Assembly (NCBI RefSeq): GCF_026967805.1
Contig: NZ_JAPVBG010000003.1
Location: 248,001 to 312,000, forward strand
Direction: 5' to 3'
DNA: 64,000 nt
DNA from: Blastococcus sp. VKM Ac-2987
GTDB taxonomy: Bacteria > Actinomycetota > Actinomycetes > Mycobacteriales > Geodermatophilaceae
The notes under the pieces: generated by a model
Database searches by the model: none
Told to the model about the DNA's origin: nothing
Seen by the model: the letters and a program-made list of their open reading frames with translations, nothing else
Made by a program: the position numbers and the translations under genes
Part shown: positions 15,634 through 25,914 of the stretch, one piece after another
Layout of the letters: every line of letters starts with the position of its first letter
Numbering within the stretch: position 1 is the first letter of the stretch

Positions 15634-15701
15634 GCGGGCGCCGTCCCCGACCGGTGCGGTACCGGCGGACGGCGTCCTCCCGGCCGGCCCGGCCGACGGC
15701 G

Positions 15702-17909
15702 TCAGGCCGCCCGTGCCCGCGCCGGCCGCCGGCCGCCCGGGGTCGGGGCGCTGCTGGGCGCCGTGCCCTCGGGGGCCGGGGGTGCCGGCTCGGGCGGGAC
15801 GCAGTTGATGATCGGCTCCGCCGCGTAGCGGGTCTGGAAGGGCTCCCGCTTGATCTCCGCGCCGCTGGTGAGGTCGCGGAAGACCCGGGTCACCGTGATG
15901 TCGAAGCCGGTGGACCCGGACTGCGGCTCGCATGTCGGGCTGTCCGGCTTGTTCTGCACGACGGGCTGGCGCAGGTTGTACCGGTCGCTGCTGATCGACT
16001 GGATCTCGTAGCGCGGCGTCCCGTAGAAGGTGACGGTGAGCGAGCCGGGCGTCCAGGCCGTGTCGACGTAGACGCCGGTGTCGCCGTCGTTGCGCCACTT
16101 CAGGTCGATCGAGTCGTAGTAGACCGTCGCCTCGCGGCCGGCCGGGTAGCGGCTGATGTAGTAGCTGTGCGGCTTGTGGAAGACGTCCTCGAGCCCGGCG
16201 AAGAAGACCGCGTTGAACATCGTGGTGGCGAACTGGCTGATGCCACCGCCGACGGCCTTGGTGAACTCGCCGTTGTTGATGACGGTGGCTTCCACGTAGC
16301 CCTGGGCCACGCCGCGGGGGCCGGTGAAGCCGTTCAGGCTGAAGGTCTCGCCGGGCATGATCAGCGCGCCGTCGACCTCCTCGGCCACCACCCGGATGTT
16401 CTCGCCGCTGGCGGGGTTGCTGATGTTGGTGGTGAAGCTGGAGATCTCCTCGCGGATGCCGAGCGCCTCGGCCTCCTCGGTGGTGAACTCGGCCGGCACG
16501 GGCCCGAGCTGGGCGGTCACTGTCCGCGGCGCCGGGTCGGCCAGCACGGGCAGCAGCTGCTCGACCAGCTGCGCCGGGGCGACGCCGGTCCCGTCGACCG
16601 AGGGCACGACGCTCACCGAGCCGCCGGACACCTCGAACCGGGCGTCCTGGGCGGGGGTGCCGAACGCGCCCAGCTCGTCGCCGAGGGCCTCCTGCAGCGC
16701 CACCGGGTCCAGGCCGACGACGAGCTCGCCGTCGTCGGCCGGGGTGAAGGTGAGGGCGGCGGCGATCGCGTCAACGGGCACCTCGGCGGAGGTCACCCCG
16801 TCCTGGCTGACGACCTGCACCGGCGCCGACAGCGCGGGGGTGACCGTCTCGTCGAGGACGCGCTCGGCCTCCTCGGCGTCGACGGCCACCGGGGTGACCT
16901 CGACGGGCAGCTCGATCGGCGTGGCCGGGTCGCCGCCGGCCGCCAGCGCGTCGGTGATGGCCTCGGCGGCGCCGTCACGGTCCAGCGCGCGGCCGTCCAG
17001 CGGTTCCACCACCGACGGCGTGGTGCCGTCGAGGGCGATCGTGGCGTCCTGCGGGGCGCGGTCGACCTGCGCGGCGATGCCCTCGATCTGGGCCTGCAGC
17101 GCGGTCTCCTCGCCGGTGATGACCGGCTCCACCTCGCGGTCGGCGAAGAGGGTGACCAGCCGGGTCCACGGGTTGAGGGGCTGCTCCTCGGCGGCGTCCA
17201 CGGTGCCCGGGACGTCGAGGGTGATGCCCGCGGTGGCGGGGGAGAGGGTGGCAGTCACGTCGGCGGCCTGCACGGTGTGGTCGGCGACCACGCGCGGGGC
17301 CAGCTGCTCCTCGAGCCGCTGCGCCGCCGAGGCGGGGGCGAGGCCACCGACGTCGACGCCGGCCACGACGGTGTTTCGCGGCACGTCGCCGGAGGACACC
17401 AGCAGGTCGGCCCCGTAGGCGCCGGCGAGCAGGACGAGGACGCCGGCCGGGACGACGGCGGCGCGACGGCGCCACCAGGGGCCGCGCGGCCCGGGGGCAG
17501 GGAGCTCGTCGCCCGGCGGCGCACCGGCGGGCCCGTCGCTGTCACCCCCGCCGACGGGCGGGACGACGGCGGTGCTCGTGGTCCCGCCGGCGTCGTCCGC
17601 CGGAGCGGGCGTCCCGGCCGAGAGGTCGATGCGTTGCGTGCCGTCGGCGTCGTCGTCCGCCGGGTGCTCCTCGGCGCGGTGCTCCTCGGCGGGGTGCTCG
17701 TCGGCGGTGTGCTCGTCGGCGCCGGACCCGGCGGCCGGCTGCTCCGGAGACGGCTCGGGGGTGGTGCGCAGCCATTCCCGGCTCACCGGGCGGGTGTCGT
17801 CGGGTTGCTCCCCGAACGCCGGCGAGGAGCCCGCCGGCCGGGGCCGCCCCTCGGCGCCCTCGGGGTGCATGCGCACGGTCTCGTCGTGCGCAGGGGACTG
17901 CTGGGACAT
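15702..17909 (-). CDS. VanW-domain cell-envelope protein
   Basis: A 735-residue, single-pass membrane protein. The N-terminal ~145 residues are a cytoplasmic, low-complexity region with acidic-histidine repeats (ADEHPAEEHRAEEHPA). One transmembrane helix follows near residues 150-172, then a large extracellular part with two peptidoglycan-binding-4-like repeats, and a VanW domain (about 490-620: GETFSLNGFTGPRG, VVGGGISQFATT-like core, FHKPHSYYISRYPAGREATV). The C-terminus is proline-rich. ATG 17909 has GGAGG upstream and decides the start; the frame extends 39 codons further. VanW proteins occur in peptidoglycan contexts, but their activity is not firmly known. Confidence 0.85.
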   Translation of the reverse strand: MSQQSPAHDETVRMHPEGAEGRPRPAGSSPAFGEQPDDTRPVSREWLRTTPEPSPEQPAAGSGADEHTADEHPAEEHRAEEHPADDDADGTQRIDLSAGTPAPADDAGGTTSTAVVPPVGGGDSDGPAGAPPGDELPAPGPRGPWWRRRAAVVPAGVLVLLAGAYGADLLVSSGDVPRNTVVAGVDVGGLAPASAAQRLEEQLAPRVVADHTVQAADVTATLSPATAGITLDVPGTVDAAEEQPLNPWTRLVTLFADREVEPVITGEETALQAQIEGIAAQVDRAPQDATIALDGTTPSVVEPLDGRALDRDGAAEAITDALAAGGDPATPIELPVEVTPVAVDAEEAERVLDETVTPALSAPVQVVSQDGVTSAEVPVDAIAAALTFTPADDGELVVGLDPVALQEALGDELGAFGTPAQDARFEVSGGSVSVVPSVDGTGVAPAQLVEQLLPVLADPAPRTVTAQLGPVPAEFTTEEAEALGIREEISSFTTNISNPASGENIRVVAEEVDGALIMPGETFSLNGFTGPRGVAQGYVEATVINNGEFTKAVGGGISQFATTMFNAVFFAGLEDVFHKPHSYYISRYPAGREATVYYDSIDLKWRNDGDTGVYVDTAWTPGSLTVTFYGTPRYEIQSISSDRYNLRQPVVQNKPDSPTCEPQSGSTGFDITVTRVFRDLTSGAEIKREPFQTRYAAEPIINCVPPEPAPPAPEGTAPSSAPTPGGRRPARARAA

Positions 17910-18051
17910 GGAAGGTTCCTCCGGTCGCCGCCGACCGGGGGTCCCCGGAGACGACGGAGCCGCCGGCCCTCCGTCCGCACGAGGCGGTGCGGAGGACGCG
18001 GCGGCGTCGTCGGGTGAGGCGGTCATCGCGGGCGCGACGATATCGCCTCCA

Positions 18052-18279
18052 TCAGGCAGTTACGCGCTGCTCGCCCTCTGTGTCGATGATGTCGACGGCG
18101 ATGTCACGGAGCTTGGTCTCGTACTCCCGGGCGTGGTGCCCGCAGAACACGAGGTCGCTACCGCTGGCGAGCACGACACGGACCTTGGCCAGGGCGCCAC
18201 AACGGTCGCAGTGGAAGGGCACGACCAGGTCGTCGGCGGCGGGGGTCGTCGTCAGCGTCTGGGTCATCTGGGTCATCAC
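18052..18279 (-). CDS. DUF7455 small zinc-binding-like protein
   Basis: A 75-residue protein conserved near sigA in actinobacteria. It contains CDRCGALAKVRVVLASG followed by FCGHHAREY, a Cys2-Cys-His-His arrangement suited to one zinc ion. Two start codons (ATG ATG) lie at 18279-18274; neither has a strong ribosome site. The function is unknown. It is encoded on the same strand as sigA but separated from it by about 525 bases. Confidence 0.75.
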   Translation of the reverse strand: MMTQMTQTLTTTPAADDLVVPFHCDRCGALAKVRVVLASGSDLVFCGHHAREYETKLRDIAVDIIDTEGEQRVTA

Positions 18280-18708
18280 TCGCTCTCTACCGCACGGACC
18301 CGCGGCTGCGGATCGGCCTCCTGCACAGCGCCAGGATGGCCCCTCGGATTCCCGTTCCCACCCGGTTCATCCGGGACTCGCCGAAAGAGATGAGTCCGTA
18401 ACACACCGGGCGTGGGTGGAGCGGGTCCAGCAGGGGACGTCACTGGGGTGGAACTGGTGGTGCACGTGCTGGTGGTGATCTGCCGGCTCGGTGGTGGCCC
18501 GGGCCGACCGTGGGTCCGCTGCTGTTCTGACGAGGCCCACGCTACGCCGTCTACCCGACACATGTGGGCGCACACCGGTCGTGACCACACCGGAACCCTT
18601 CCGGGTGAGGGAGGCGGTGACATGGCGGCCCTCCGGATCGCACCCGCTCCGAGACGCGGCGACGGCCGCCGACCCGGTGATGGGCCGGCGGCCGCCGGGA
18701 GGTCCAGG
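18280..18708. other. Intergenic stretch without a supported gene
   Basis: About 430 bases between the DUF7455 gene and repeat R2. Short ORFs exist, for example MAALRIAPAP from ATG 18622 after a good GAGGGAGG, but that frame runs straight through repeat R2 and looks accidental. CTCCGGATCGCA near 18640 resembles half of the R-family hairpin. I find no tRNA or recognisable small RNA here. Confidence 0.4.
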
Positions 18709-18805
18709 GTCGTCCCGAGCGGGCCCGGAGGGTCCGTGCAGGGACGACGCAGCGGCTCAGCGCCGCTGGGGTAAGGCACCTGGCCGCGGTGACGTCCGGA
18801 GGACG

Positions 18806-18808
<3 letters not shown>
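18709..18808 (-). repeat. Dispersed stem-loop repeat R2, overlapping the sigA stop codon
   Basis: Same design as R1: GTCGTCCC (18709-18716) with GGGACGAC (18741-18748) around GGGCCCGGAGGGTCC, the spacer GGCACCTGGCCGCGG, then hairpin TGACGTCC-GGA-GGACGTCA (18790-18808). Compared with R1 the second stem differs at paired positions (GTC/GAC against ACG/CGT), so pairing is kept. The last three bases of the stem are the complement of the sigA stop codon. Confidence 0.7.
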
Positions 18809-20155
<1,347 letters not shown>

Positions 20156-20327
20156 TCAGGTTCCTTCCCGTGCTGGGTTCGTTCCCCGGGGGACCGTGTG
20201 GTCCGCGGGCAGCGGCTCCGGCCTGTGCTCTGGAGGGGGTGAGGACCCGGCGGACCGGCGCGGCGTTTGGCCGCGGTCGGGTCGGGGGATCCCTCCCGGC
20301 TGAAGGGCGACGGGCTGGGGCGTCACC

Positions 20328-20333
20328 ATTGTA
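20328..20333 (-). promoter_or_regulatory. Probable sigA promoter -10 element
   Basis: On the minus strand TTACAAT provides a good -10 (TACAAT, 20333-20328) in an otherwise GC-rich gap. Transcription from here would give a leader of roughly 165 bases before the GTG at 20155. No convincing -35 is visible; TTCTTTC lies about 15 bases upstream. Confidence 0.4.
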
Positions 20334-20441
20334 ACGACGTCCCCGGGCGAAAGAAGCGCCTCGGATCCGAGGTCCTCGCTCCGACGAGGCGTACCGGCCG
20401 CCCCGGGAGGGTGCGGCAGGCCACGAGGGGCACCGGGCAGG

Positions 20442-21185
20442 TCAGGGCTCCAGGTGCTCGGCCGCGGCCAGGGCGGCCCCGACGATGCCGGCGTCGTTCT
20501 GCAGCTCCGCCGGCACCACGGGGGTCCGGGTGGAGAGCAGCGGCACCCACTTGTGCGCCTTCTTGCTCACCCCGCCGCCGACGATGATCAGGTCGGGCCA
20601 CAGGCCCGCCTCGAGGACGTCGAGGTAGCGGTCCACCCGCCGCGCCCAGTCGGGGTAGCTGAGCTCCTCCCGCTCGCGGGCGGCGGCGGAGGCCTGGCGT
20701 TCGCCGTCCTCGCCGTCGACCTGGATGTGCCCGAACTCCGTGTTGGGCACCAGCCGGCCGTCGACGAACAGGGCGCTGCCGATCCCGGTGCCGAACGTGA
20801 GCATGAGCACCACGCCGCGGCGGTCGCGCCCGGCGCCGTAGCGCATCTCGGCGATGCCGGCGGCGTCGGCGTCGTTCAGCGTCTCCACCGAGCCGGGGAT
20901 GCGCTGGGAGAGCCCGGCGTCGACGTCGGTGCCGATCCAGCTCTTCTCGACGTTGGCCGCCGTGTGCGCCACCCCGGACTTCATCACCCCCGGGAACGTG
21001 ACGCCCAGCCGACCGGTCCACCCGAAGGCGTCCACGATCTGCGCCACGACGTCGTAGACCGGCTCGGGCAGCGAGGGCTGCGGCGTCTCGATCCGCAGCC
21101 GTTCGCCGACGAGCCGCCCCTCGTCCAGGTCGACCAGGCACCCCTTGATGCCGCTGCCGCCGATGTCCACTCCGAAGCCCTGCAC
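20442..21185 (-). CDS. ppgK: Polyphosphate glucokinase
   Basis: A 247-residue ROK-family kinase that phosphorylates glucose with polyphosphate or ATP. The phosphate-binding motif FGVDIGGSGIKGCLVDL is at the N-terminus, followed by LGVTFPGVMKSG, the catalytic Asp in TLNDADAAGIAEM and the second phosphate loop LTFGTGIGSALFVDG. GTG 21185 is preceded six bases upstream by TAACCT on the minus strand, suggesting a leaderless mRNA. It shares a short divergent region with suhB and lies upstream of sigA on the same strand. Confidence 0.93.
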   Translation of the reverse strand: MQGFGVDIGGSGIKGCLVDLDEGRLVGERLRIETPQPSLPEPVYDVVAQIVDAFGWTGRLGVTFPGVMKSGVAHTAANVEKSWIGTDVDAGLSQRIPGSVETLNDADAAGIAEMRYGAGRDRRGVVLMLTFGTGIGSALFVDGRLVPNTEFGHIQVDGEDGERQASAAAREREELSYPDWARRVDRYLDVLEAGLWPDLIIVGGGVSKKAHKWVPLLSTRTPVVPAELQNDAGIVGAALAAAEHLEP

Positions 21186-21244
21186 GCCGACAGGTTAGTG
21201 AGGGCCGCCACCGGTCCGGCCACCCCTGCGGCAGGATCGCGGTC

Positions 21245-22075
21245 ATGGCCTCTCCCCGGACCGGTGCCGCCCCGGCCCCCGAGCCCGCCGCGCTGCTCGC
21301 TCTCGCGGTCTCGGCGGCCCGCGAGGCGGCCGTCCTGGTCGCCCGCGGACGGGACACGGCGGCCGAGCAGGTCACCACCAAGTCCAGCCCCGTCGACGTC
21401 GTGACGGCGGTCGACGCGGCCTCCGAGGAGCTGCTGGTCCGGCGGCTGCTGGCCGACCGCCCCGACGACGGGGTGCTGGGGGAGGAGGGCGCCGAGCGCG
21501 GGGGCACCAGCGGGGTGCGCTGGATCCTCGACCCGATCGACGGGACGGTCAACTTCCTCTACGACGTCCCGGCCTACGCGGTCTCGGTCGCCGCCGAGGT
21601 GGACGGGGTCGTGCGGGCCGGCGCGGTGCTCGACGTCGCGACCGGGGAGCTGTTCACCGCGACGGCCGGCGGTGGGGCGTGGCTGGCGGCGCCCGGCCGG
21701 CCCGTGCGGCGGCTGGCGGTCAACCGCCCGGAGTCGCTGGACCGCACTCTGGTGGCGACCGGCTTCGGCTACCGGGCCGAGCAGCGGCGGTCCCAGGGTG
21801 CGGTCGTGGCGCAGCTGCTCCCGCTGGTGCGCGACATCCGGCGGTTCGGCAGCGCCGCCCTCGACCTGTGCGCGGTGGCCGCCGGCCGGGTCGACGCGTA
21901 CTACGAGCTCGACCTCAACGCGTGGGACCACGCCGCCGGCGCGCTGGTGGCCGCGGAGGCCGGGGCGGTCGTGGCCGGGCTGGGCGGCACCCCGGTCGGC
22001 GAGCCGATGGTGGTCGCCGTCGCGCCGTCGGTAGCCGAGCCGTTCCTCGAGCTGGTGGCCGAGCTGCACCGCTGA
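21245..22075 (+). CDS. suhB: Inositol monophosphatase family protein
   Basis: A 276-residue Mg-dependent phosphatase. Metal-binding motif 1 is seen as GEEGAE and WILDPIDGTVNF (residues ~80-105), and motif 2 as NAWDHAAGALVAAEAG near residue 220. Likely substrates are inositol monophosphates or related sugar phosphates, relevant for actinobacterial inositol lipids and mycothiol. ATG 21245 has no clear ribosome site; CAGGAT lies seven bases upstream. The gene is divergent from ppgK and convergent with cei, as in the M. tuberculosis locus. Confidence 0.92.
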   Translation: MASPRTGAAPAPEPAALLALAVSAAREAAVLVARGRDTAAEQVTTKSSPVDVVTAVDAASEELLVRRLLADRPDDGVLGEEGAERGGTSGVRWILDPIDGTVNFLYDVPAYAVSVAAEVDGVVRAGAVLDVATGELFTATAGGGAWLAAPGRPVRRLAVNRPESLDRTLVATGFGYRAEQRRSQGAVVAQLLPLVRDIRRFGSAALDLCAVAAGRVDAYYELDLNAWDHAAGALVAAEAGAVVAGLGGTPVGEPMVVAVAPSVAEPFLELVAELHR

Positions 22076-22088
22076 GGCGCCGGCCTCG

Positions 22089-22634
22089 TCAGCACCCGGT
22101 GGCCGCGTCCTCCGTGGCCGCCAGGGTCTCGGCCACCTGCTCGGGGGTGGCCAGGCTGTCCGGGAAGACGAAGTCCGGGCCGATCGCCAGGTCGACGACG
22201 GCGTCGGCCCGGACGTCCCGGTAGGTGGTGGACCCGGGCATGAAGACGGTCAGGAACCGCGCGGCGTCCGCGCCGGGCGCCCCGTACCGCACCTCGCCGA
22301 CGCCCTCGACCGCCCGGTCGGTGGGGTCGTTGGCGACCTCTCGGACGGTGAAGCCGCGCGCGCCGAACTCGTCGGCGACCCGCTGCGCCAGGCCGGCCTC
22401 GTCGGTGGAGTTGAAGATGCGCACCGACACGGTCGCCGGATCCAGCGACGGGGGTGCGGCCTCCGCCGTCTCGCACGCCGCCGCCTCCGCGGCCTGCCGC
22501 TCGCGGTCCTGCCGCACGACCGTCCACCACACGGCACCGGCGGCCACGGCCAGCACGAGCAGGAAGATCAGCGGCGGGAGCGGCCGACGGCCACTGCGCG
22601 GGCGCACCGGAGGACGGACGGTGCGCTCGGTCAC
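22089..22634 (-). CDS. cei: Envelope-integrity protein with LytR C-terminal domain
   Basis: A 181-residue protein with a short basic cytoplasmic tail, one membrane helix (PLPPLIFLLVLAVAAGAVWW, residues ~19-38) and an extracytoplasmic LytR_C domain (VSVRIFNSTDEAGLAQRVADEL-like region through the C-terminus). A Cys pair (ACETAE near residue 54, and the final GC) could form a disulfide. By position next to suhB it corresponds to M. tuberculosis Rv2700 (Cei), which is needed for envelope integrity. GTG 22634 has GAGGAG upstream. Confidence 0.82.
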   Translation of the reverse strand: MTERTVRPPVRPRSGRRPLPPLIFLLVLAVAAGAVWWTVVRQDRERQAAEAAACETAEAAPPSLDPATVSVRIFNSTDEAGLAQRVADEFGARGFTVREVANDPTDRAVEGVGEVRYGAPGADAARFLTVFMPGSTTYRDVRADAVVDLAIGPDFVFPDSLATPEQVAETLAATEDAATGC

Positions 22635-22752
22635 GGTGAAGCTCCTCGGCGAGGACCCGGCAGGAGCGGCGCCGGCCGGCCCTCGGGGGACCGGCGGAGC
22701 CAGCGTCCTGCTGCGGACAACTGTCGGCTGAGCTTAGGGGCGCCGGCCGGCA

Positions 22753-23796
22753 CTAGATCGCATCGTCGTCCAGCGCGGCGCGTCCCAGCGCCACGCAGGG
22801 GTCGATCCGCTCGGCGTACCCGCTGGTGTCCTTGCCGGCCATCGCGCCGGCCGCGGAGCGGGCCACGATGCCGGCGATGATCGCCGCGAACTTGAAGAAC
22901 CCGAACCCCACGTACCAGTTGAGGTCGGAGAGATCGGTGCCGGTGACGGCCGCGTACCGCTCGGCGACCTCGCGGCGGGTCGGGAAACCGGGCAGCGCCG
23001 TGACCACGCTCTGGGAGGAGGGGCGCTGCTCGCCGGCCTCCGGCCAGTAGACGAGCATCATCCCGAGGTCGGTCAGCGGGTCGCCGAGCGTGGACATCTC
23101 CCAGTCCAGCACCGCGGAGATCCGGCCGGGCGTGCCCGGGTCGAGCAGGCAGTTGTCCAGGCGGTAGTCGCCGTGGGTGATGCCCGGCCGCTGGGTGACC
23201 GGCACGGTCTCGGCCAGGCGGGCGGCCAGGGCGTCCAGACCCGGGCGCGGGCGGTCGCGGGTGGCCTCCCACTGGGTCGTCCAGCGGCGCACCTGCCGGG
23301 CGAGGAAGCCCTCGGGCCGGCCGAAGTCGCCCAGCCCGACGGCGGCCGGGTCGACGGCGTGCAGCGCGCCCAGCGTGTCGACCAGCGCGTTCCCGATCGC
23401 GCGCCGCTGCTCGGGCGCGTCGGCGTACCCGGCGGGGAGCTCGCGGGCGGCGTGCACGCCGACGATCCGCTCCATCACGTAGAAGGGCGCACCGAGCACC
23501 TCGGGGTCGGTGCACAGGTGCAGGGTGCGGGGCACCGGCACGGGCGTGGGACCCAGCGCGGAGATGACCCGGTGCTCGCGCGCCATGTCGTGCGCGGTGG
23601 CCAGGACCGCGCCCGTGGGCGGGCGCCGGAGGATGACGGCGTCGGCCGGGCTGGCCTCCGGGCTCACCACGTAGGTGAGGTTGGACATGCCCGCCGCGAT
23701 CAGCTCGATGCGCACCGAGCGCCATCGCTGGTCGCCGAAGGCGGCGGCCAGATACGGCCCTACGACGGCTGGATCAGCACCCGGGGGAGTCGACAC
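22753..23796 (-). CDS. Phosphotransferase family protein (APH/ACAD10-like)
   Basis: A 347-residue aminoglycoside-phosphotransferase-fold kinase of the type related to the N-terminal domain of ACAD10/11. It has AAGMSNLTYVV as nucleotide-binding loop, VILRRPP, the catalytic loop ITHGDYRLDNCLLDP near residue 207, and VLDWEMSTLGDPLTDLG as metal-binding motif. Substrates of this branch are probably hydroxylated acyl-CoAs or small metabolites, not antibiotics. GTG 23796 is preceded six bases upstream by TACCCT, so the mRNA is probably leaderless. The gene interrupts the otherwise mycobacterium-like order between cei and DUF4193. Confidence 0.85.
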   Translation of the reverse strand: MSTPPGADPAVVGPYLAAAFGDQRWRSVRIELIAAGMSNLTYVVSPEASPADAVILRRPPTGAVLATAHDMAREHRVISALGPTPVPVPRTLHLCTDPEVLGAPFYVMERIVGVHAARELPAGYADAPEQRRAIGNALVDTLGALHAVDPAAVGLGDFGRPEGFLARQVRRWTTQWEATRDRPRPGLDALAARLAETVPVTQRPGITHGDYRLDNCLLDPGTPGRISAVLDWEMSTLGDPLTDLGMMLVYWPEAGEQRPSSQSVVTALPGFPTRREVAERYAAVTGTDLSDLNWYVGFGFFKFAAIIAGIVARSAAGAMAGKDTSGYAERIDPCVALGRAALDDDAI

Positions 23797-24081
23797 CGGC
23801 GCAGGGTAACCTCTGGCGCTCCGCAGCCGCCCGCCCGTTCCCGGGCCCGATGTGTCACCTCTGCCGAGGCGGGCACAAATCGGGACCGTGCGGCGTTGGC
23901 GGGCTGCCGGCCCCGACGTCAGGAGGAGCCAGCGGGGTGGAGGGCGCCGCGTGAGCGGGCTGCCCCCACACCGACCCACCGGTCGCCTACCGGCGACCGC
24001 CAGGACGACGGCGCGCATCCCGCGCCGCGTCAGACGAGCGGGCACGACGCCCGCGACAACCCCGGAGGAGGGGCACACCCC

Positions 24082-24381
24082 ATGGCCACCGACTACGACG
24101 CCCCGCGCCGCAACGAGACCGACGAGCTCGGGGAGGACTCGCTCGAGGAGCTCAAGGCGCGGCGGGCCGAGGCCCAGTCCTCTTCGGTCGACGTCGACGA
24201 GACCGACTTCAACGAGAACCTCGAGCTGCCCGGCGCCGACCTCTCGAACGAGGAGCTGACGGTCCGGGTCCTGCCCAAGCAGGAGGACGAGTTCACCTGC
24301 TCGCGCTGCTTCCTGGTGCAGCACCGCAGCCGCCTGGCCGCCACCCGTGGTGACCAGGTCTTCTGCCGCGACTGCGCCTGA
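24082..24381 (+). CDS. DUF4193 zinc-ribbon protein
   Basis: A 99-residue, very acidic protein. The N-terminal half is disordered and Glu/Asp-rich; the C-terminus ends in a zinc ribbon, CSRCFLVQHRSRLA...FCRDC. It corresponds to M. tuberculosis Rv2699c by family and position. The partner or target is unknown; CxxC pairs and strong conservation suggest a role with RNA polymerase or another core machine, but that is inference. ATG 24082 follows CCGGAGGAGGGGC. Confidence 0.87.
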   Translation: MATDYDAPRRNETDELGEDSLEELKARRAEAQSSSVDVDETDFNENLELPGADLSNEELTVRVLPKQEDEFTCSRCFLVQHRSRLAATRGDQVFCRDCA

Positions 24382-24459
24382 CGAGGAGCCCGTGGCCCCC
24401 GCCGCGCGCACGCCTGCGGCGGGACCCTGCCGGGAGGCTCACCACAGGAGGGACGACCG

Positions 24460-25359
24460 ATGACCGAGGGGCCGCGCACCGGCGCGCCACGTGACGTCCC
24501 GCCCCCGCGTCCGGTGACCCCGCCGGCGGAGGCGCCGGCGGAGGAGGGCCCGCTGGCCCGGGCCGGACGGGCCCTCGCCGAGGCCGTCGCCGGGCTCACC
24601 GGCACCGGTTCCGACCGGTCCGCGGGCGGCGGCCTGCGCGACGTCGTCGGAGCCGTCGCCGGAGCGGTGGCCGGCGCCTTCGGCCCCACCCCGTCGGCCC
24701 CCGGGCCCGCGGGCGCCGCCACGGGTGACCGCGCCGCCCCCGGGGACGGCCGGAACCCCGGCGCGCTGCTCGGCGATCTGCTCGCCACCGCCGTGCCCCG
24801 GCTGCCGATCCGGGACCGGGCGCGGCTGCGCGCCGCCCACCCCGGGGCGTCGGACGCGGAGATCGCCGAGGCGCTCGTCCAGCGCACCGCCCGGGTCACC
24901 TCGGGCATCGGCGCGGCCACCGGCGGGTTGTCCGCCGCGCACTGGTTCGCGCCGCCGTCGCTGCTCGCCGTCCCGCTGGAGCTGGGCGCGGAGACGGTCC
25001 TCGTCGCCGCCGTCGAGGTGGTGCTCATCGGTGAGCTGCACGAGCTGCACGGCCGGCCGGCCCCCGGCGACGCCGCCGAGCGGGCCCAGGCGTACCTGCG
25101 CAGCTGGTCCGAGCAGCGCGCCGTCACCGGCCCGGGGCCGGCGGGGCTGGGCTCCCTGCTGGGGACGGCGGGGGTGCGCGCCCTCCGGCGGCGGATGACC
25201 CGCCGGCTGGCCGGCGCGGTGCCCTCGGCCGCGCCGTTCCTCGTCGGTGCCGCGCTCGCCGGGCGGGTCAACCGCCGGGCGACCGAGACCCTGGCCCGCC
25301 GTCTCCTGGGTGACCTGGGGAGCCCGCCGCCTCGCGACGGCGGCATGGCCGGCAGCTGA
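24460..25359 (+). CDS. Uncharacterised actinobacterial protein
   Basis: A 299-residue protein I do not recognise with confidence. The first ~105 residues are low-complexity (Pro/Ala/Gly). A conserved-looking core follows with [29 protein letters not shown], then two hydrophobic helices ([19 protein letters not shown] and [21 protein letters not shown]), reminiscent of EcsC-like membrane-associated proteins. The C-terminus has an amphipathic, Arg-rich segment. It lies between DUF4193 and dut, where M. tuberculosis has a DUF3093 gene. ATG 24460 has AGGAGGGACG upstream. Confidence 0.75.
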   Translation: MTEGPRTGAPRDVPPPRPVTPPAEAPAEEGPLARAGRALAEAVAGLTGTGSDRSAGGGLRDVVGAVAGAVAGAFGPTPSAPGPAGAATGDRAAPGDGRNPGALLGDLLATAVPRLPIRDRARLRAAHPGASDAEIAEALVQRTARVTSGIGAATGGLSAAHWFAPPSLLAVPLELGAETVLVAAVEVVLIGELHELHGRPAPGDAAERAQAYLRSWSEQRAVTGPGPAGLGSLLGTAGVRALRRRMTRRLAGAVPSAAPFLVGAALAGRVNRRATETLARRLLGDLGSPPPRDGGMAGS

Positions 25360-25406
25360 CCCCGGCCGTGCCCACCGGTGCCCGCCGCGCGGCTAGGGTC
25401 GCCGTC

Positions 25407-25913
25407 GTGCCCGAGCCCTCCGCCGAGCCGGACGTGCCCGTCCTGCTGACCGCGCCCGACGGCGCCGTGCCGCGCTACGCGCTGCCCGGGGACGCCGGCG
25501 CCGACCTCACCGCGGCCGAGGACGTCGAGCTGGCCCCCTTCGAGCGCCGGCTGGTGGGCACCGGGGTCGCGGTCGCGATCCCCGAGGGCTACGCCGGCTT
25601 CGTGCATCCCCGCTCGGGGCTGGCCCACCGGCTCGGGCTGAGCATGGTGAACGCACCGGGGACGATCGACGCGGGGTACCGGGGCGAGATCATGGTCAAC
25701 CTCATCAACCTGGACCCGGCGACGCCGGTGCGGCTCTCCCGCGGGGACCGCATCGCGCAGCTCGTGGTGCAGCCGGTGGCCCGGGCCCGGTTCGTGGCGG
25801 TGCGCGAGCTGCCCGCCAGCGATCGCGGCGCCGGCGGGCACGGCTCCACCGGCGGGTACCGGGCCGCGGCGCCCGGGTCCTCCGATCCATCAGCACTCGA
25901 GGGGCGGAACTGA
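25407..25913 (+). CDS. dut: dUTP diphosphatase
   Basis: A 168-residue trimeric dUTPase that hydrolyses dUTP to dUMP, keeping uracil out of DNA. All five motifs are visible: GDAGADLTA (1), HPRSGLA (2), [16 protein letters not shown] (3), [10 protein letters not shown] (4) and GGHGSTGGY (5). GTG 25407 is preceded seven bases upstream by TAGGGT, suggesting leaderless transcription; the frame extends 13 codons further upstream. The DUF3710 gene starts one base after the stop, so the two are co-translated. Confidence 0.95.
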   Translation: MPEPSAEPDVPVLLTAPDGAVPRYALPGDAGADLTAAEDVELAPFERRLVGTGVAVAIPEGYAGFVHPRSGLAHRLGLSMVNAPGTIDAGYRGEIMVNLINLDPATPVRLSRGDRIAQLVVQPVARARFVAVRELPASDRGAGGHGSTGGYRAAAPGSSDPSALEGRN

Positions 25914-25914
25914 C

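Noticed and set aside
18622-18774. Short ORF after a good ribosome site between DUF7455 and sigA
   Set aside because: The frame runs through repeat R2 and encodes only Arg/Gly/Pro/Ala-rich sequence.
22753-23796. Aminoglycoside resistance gene
   Set aside because: The motifs match the ACAD10/11-like phosphotransferase branch, common in actinobacterial chromosomes and not linked to resistance.
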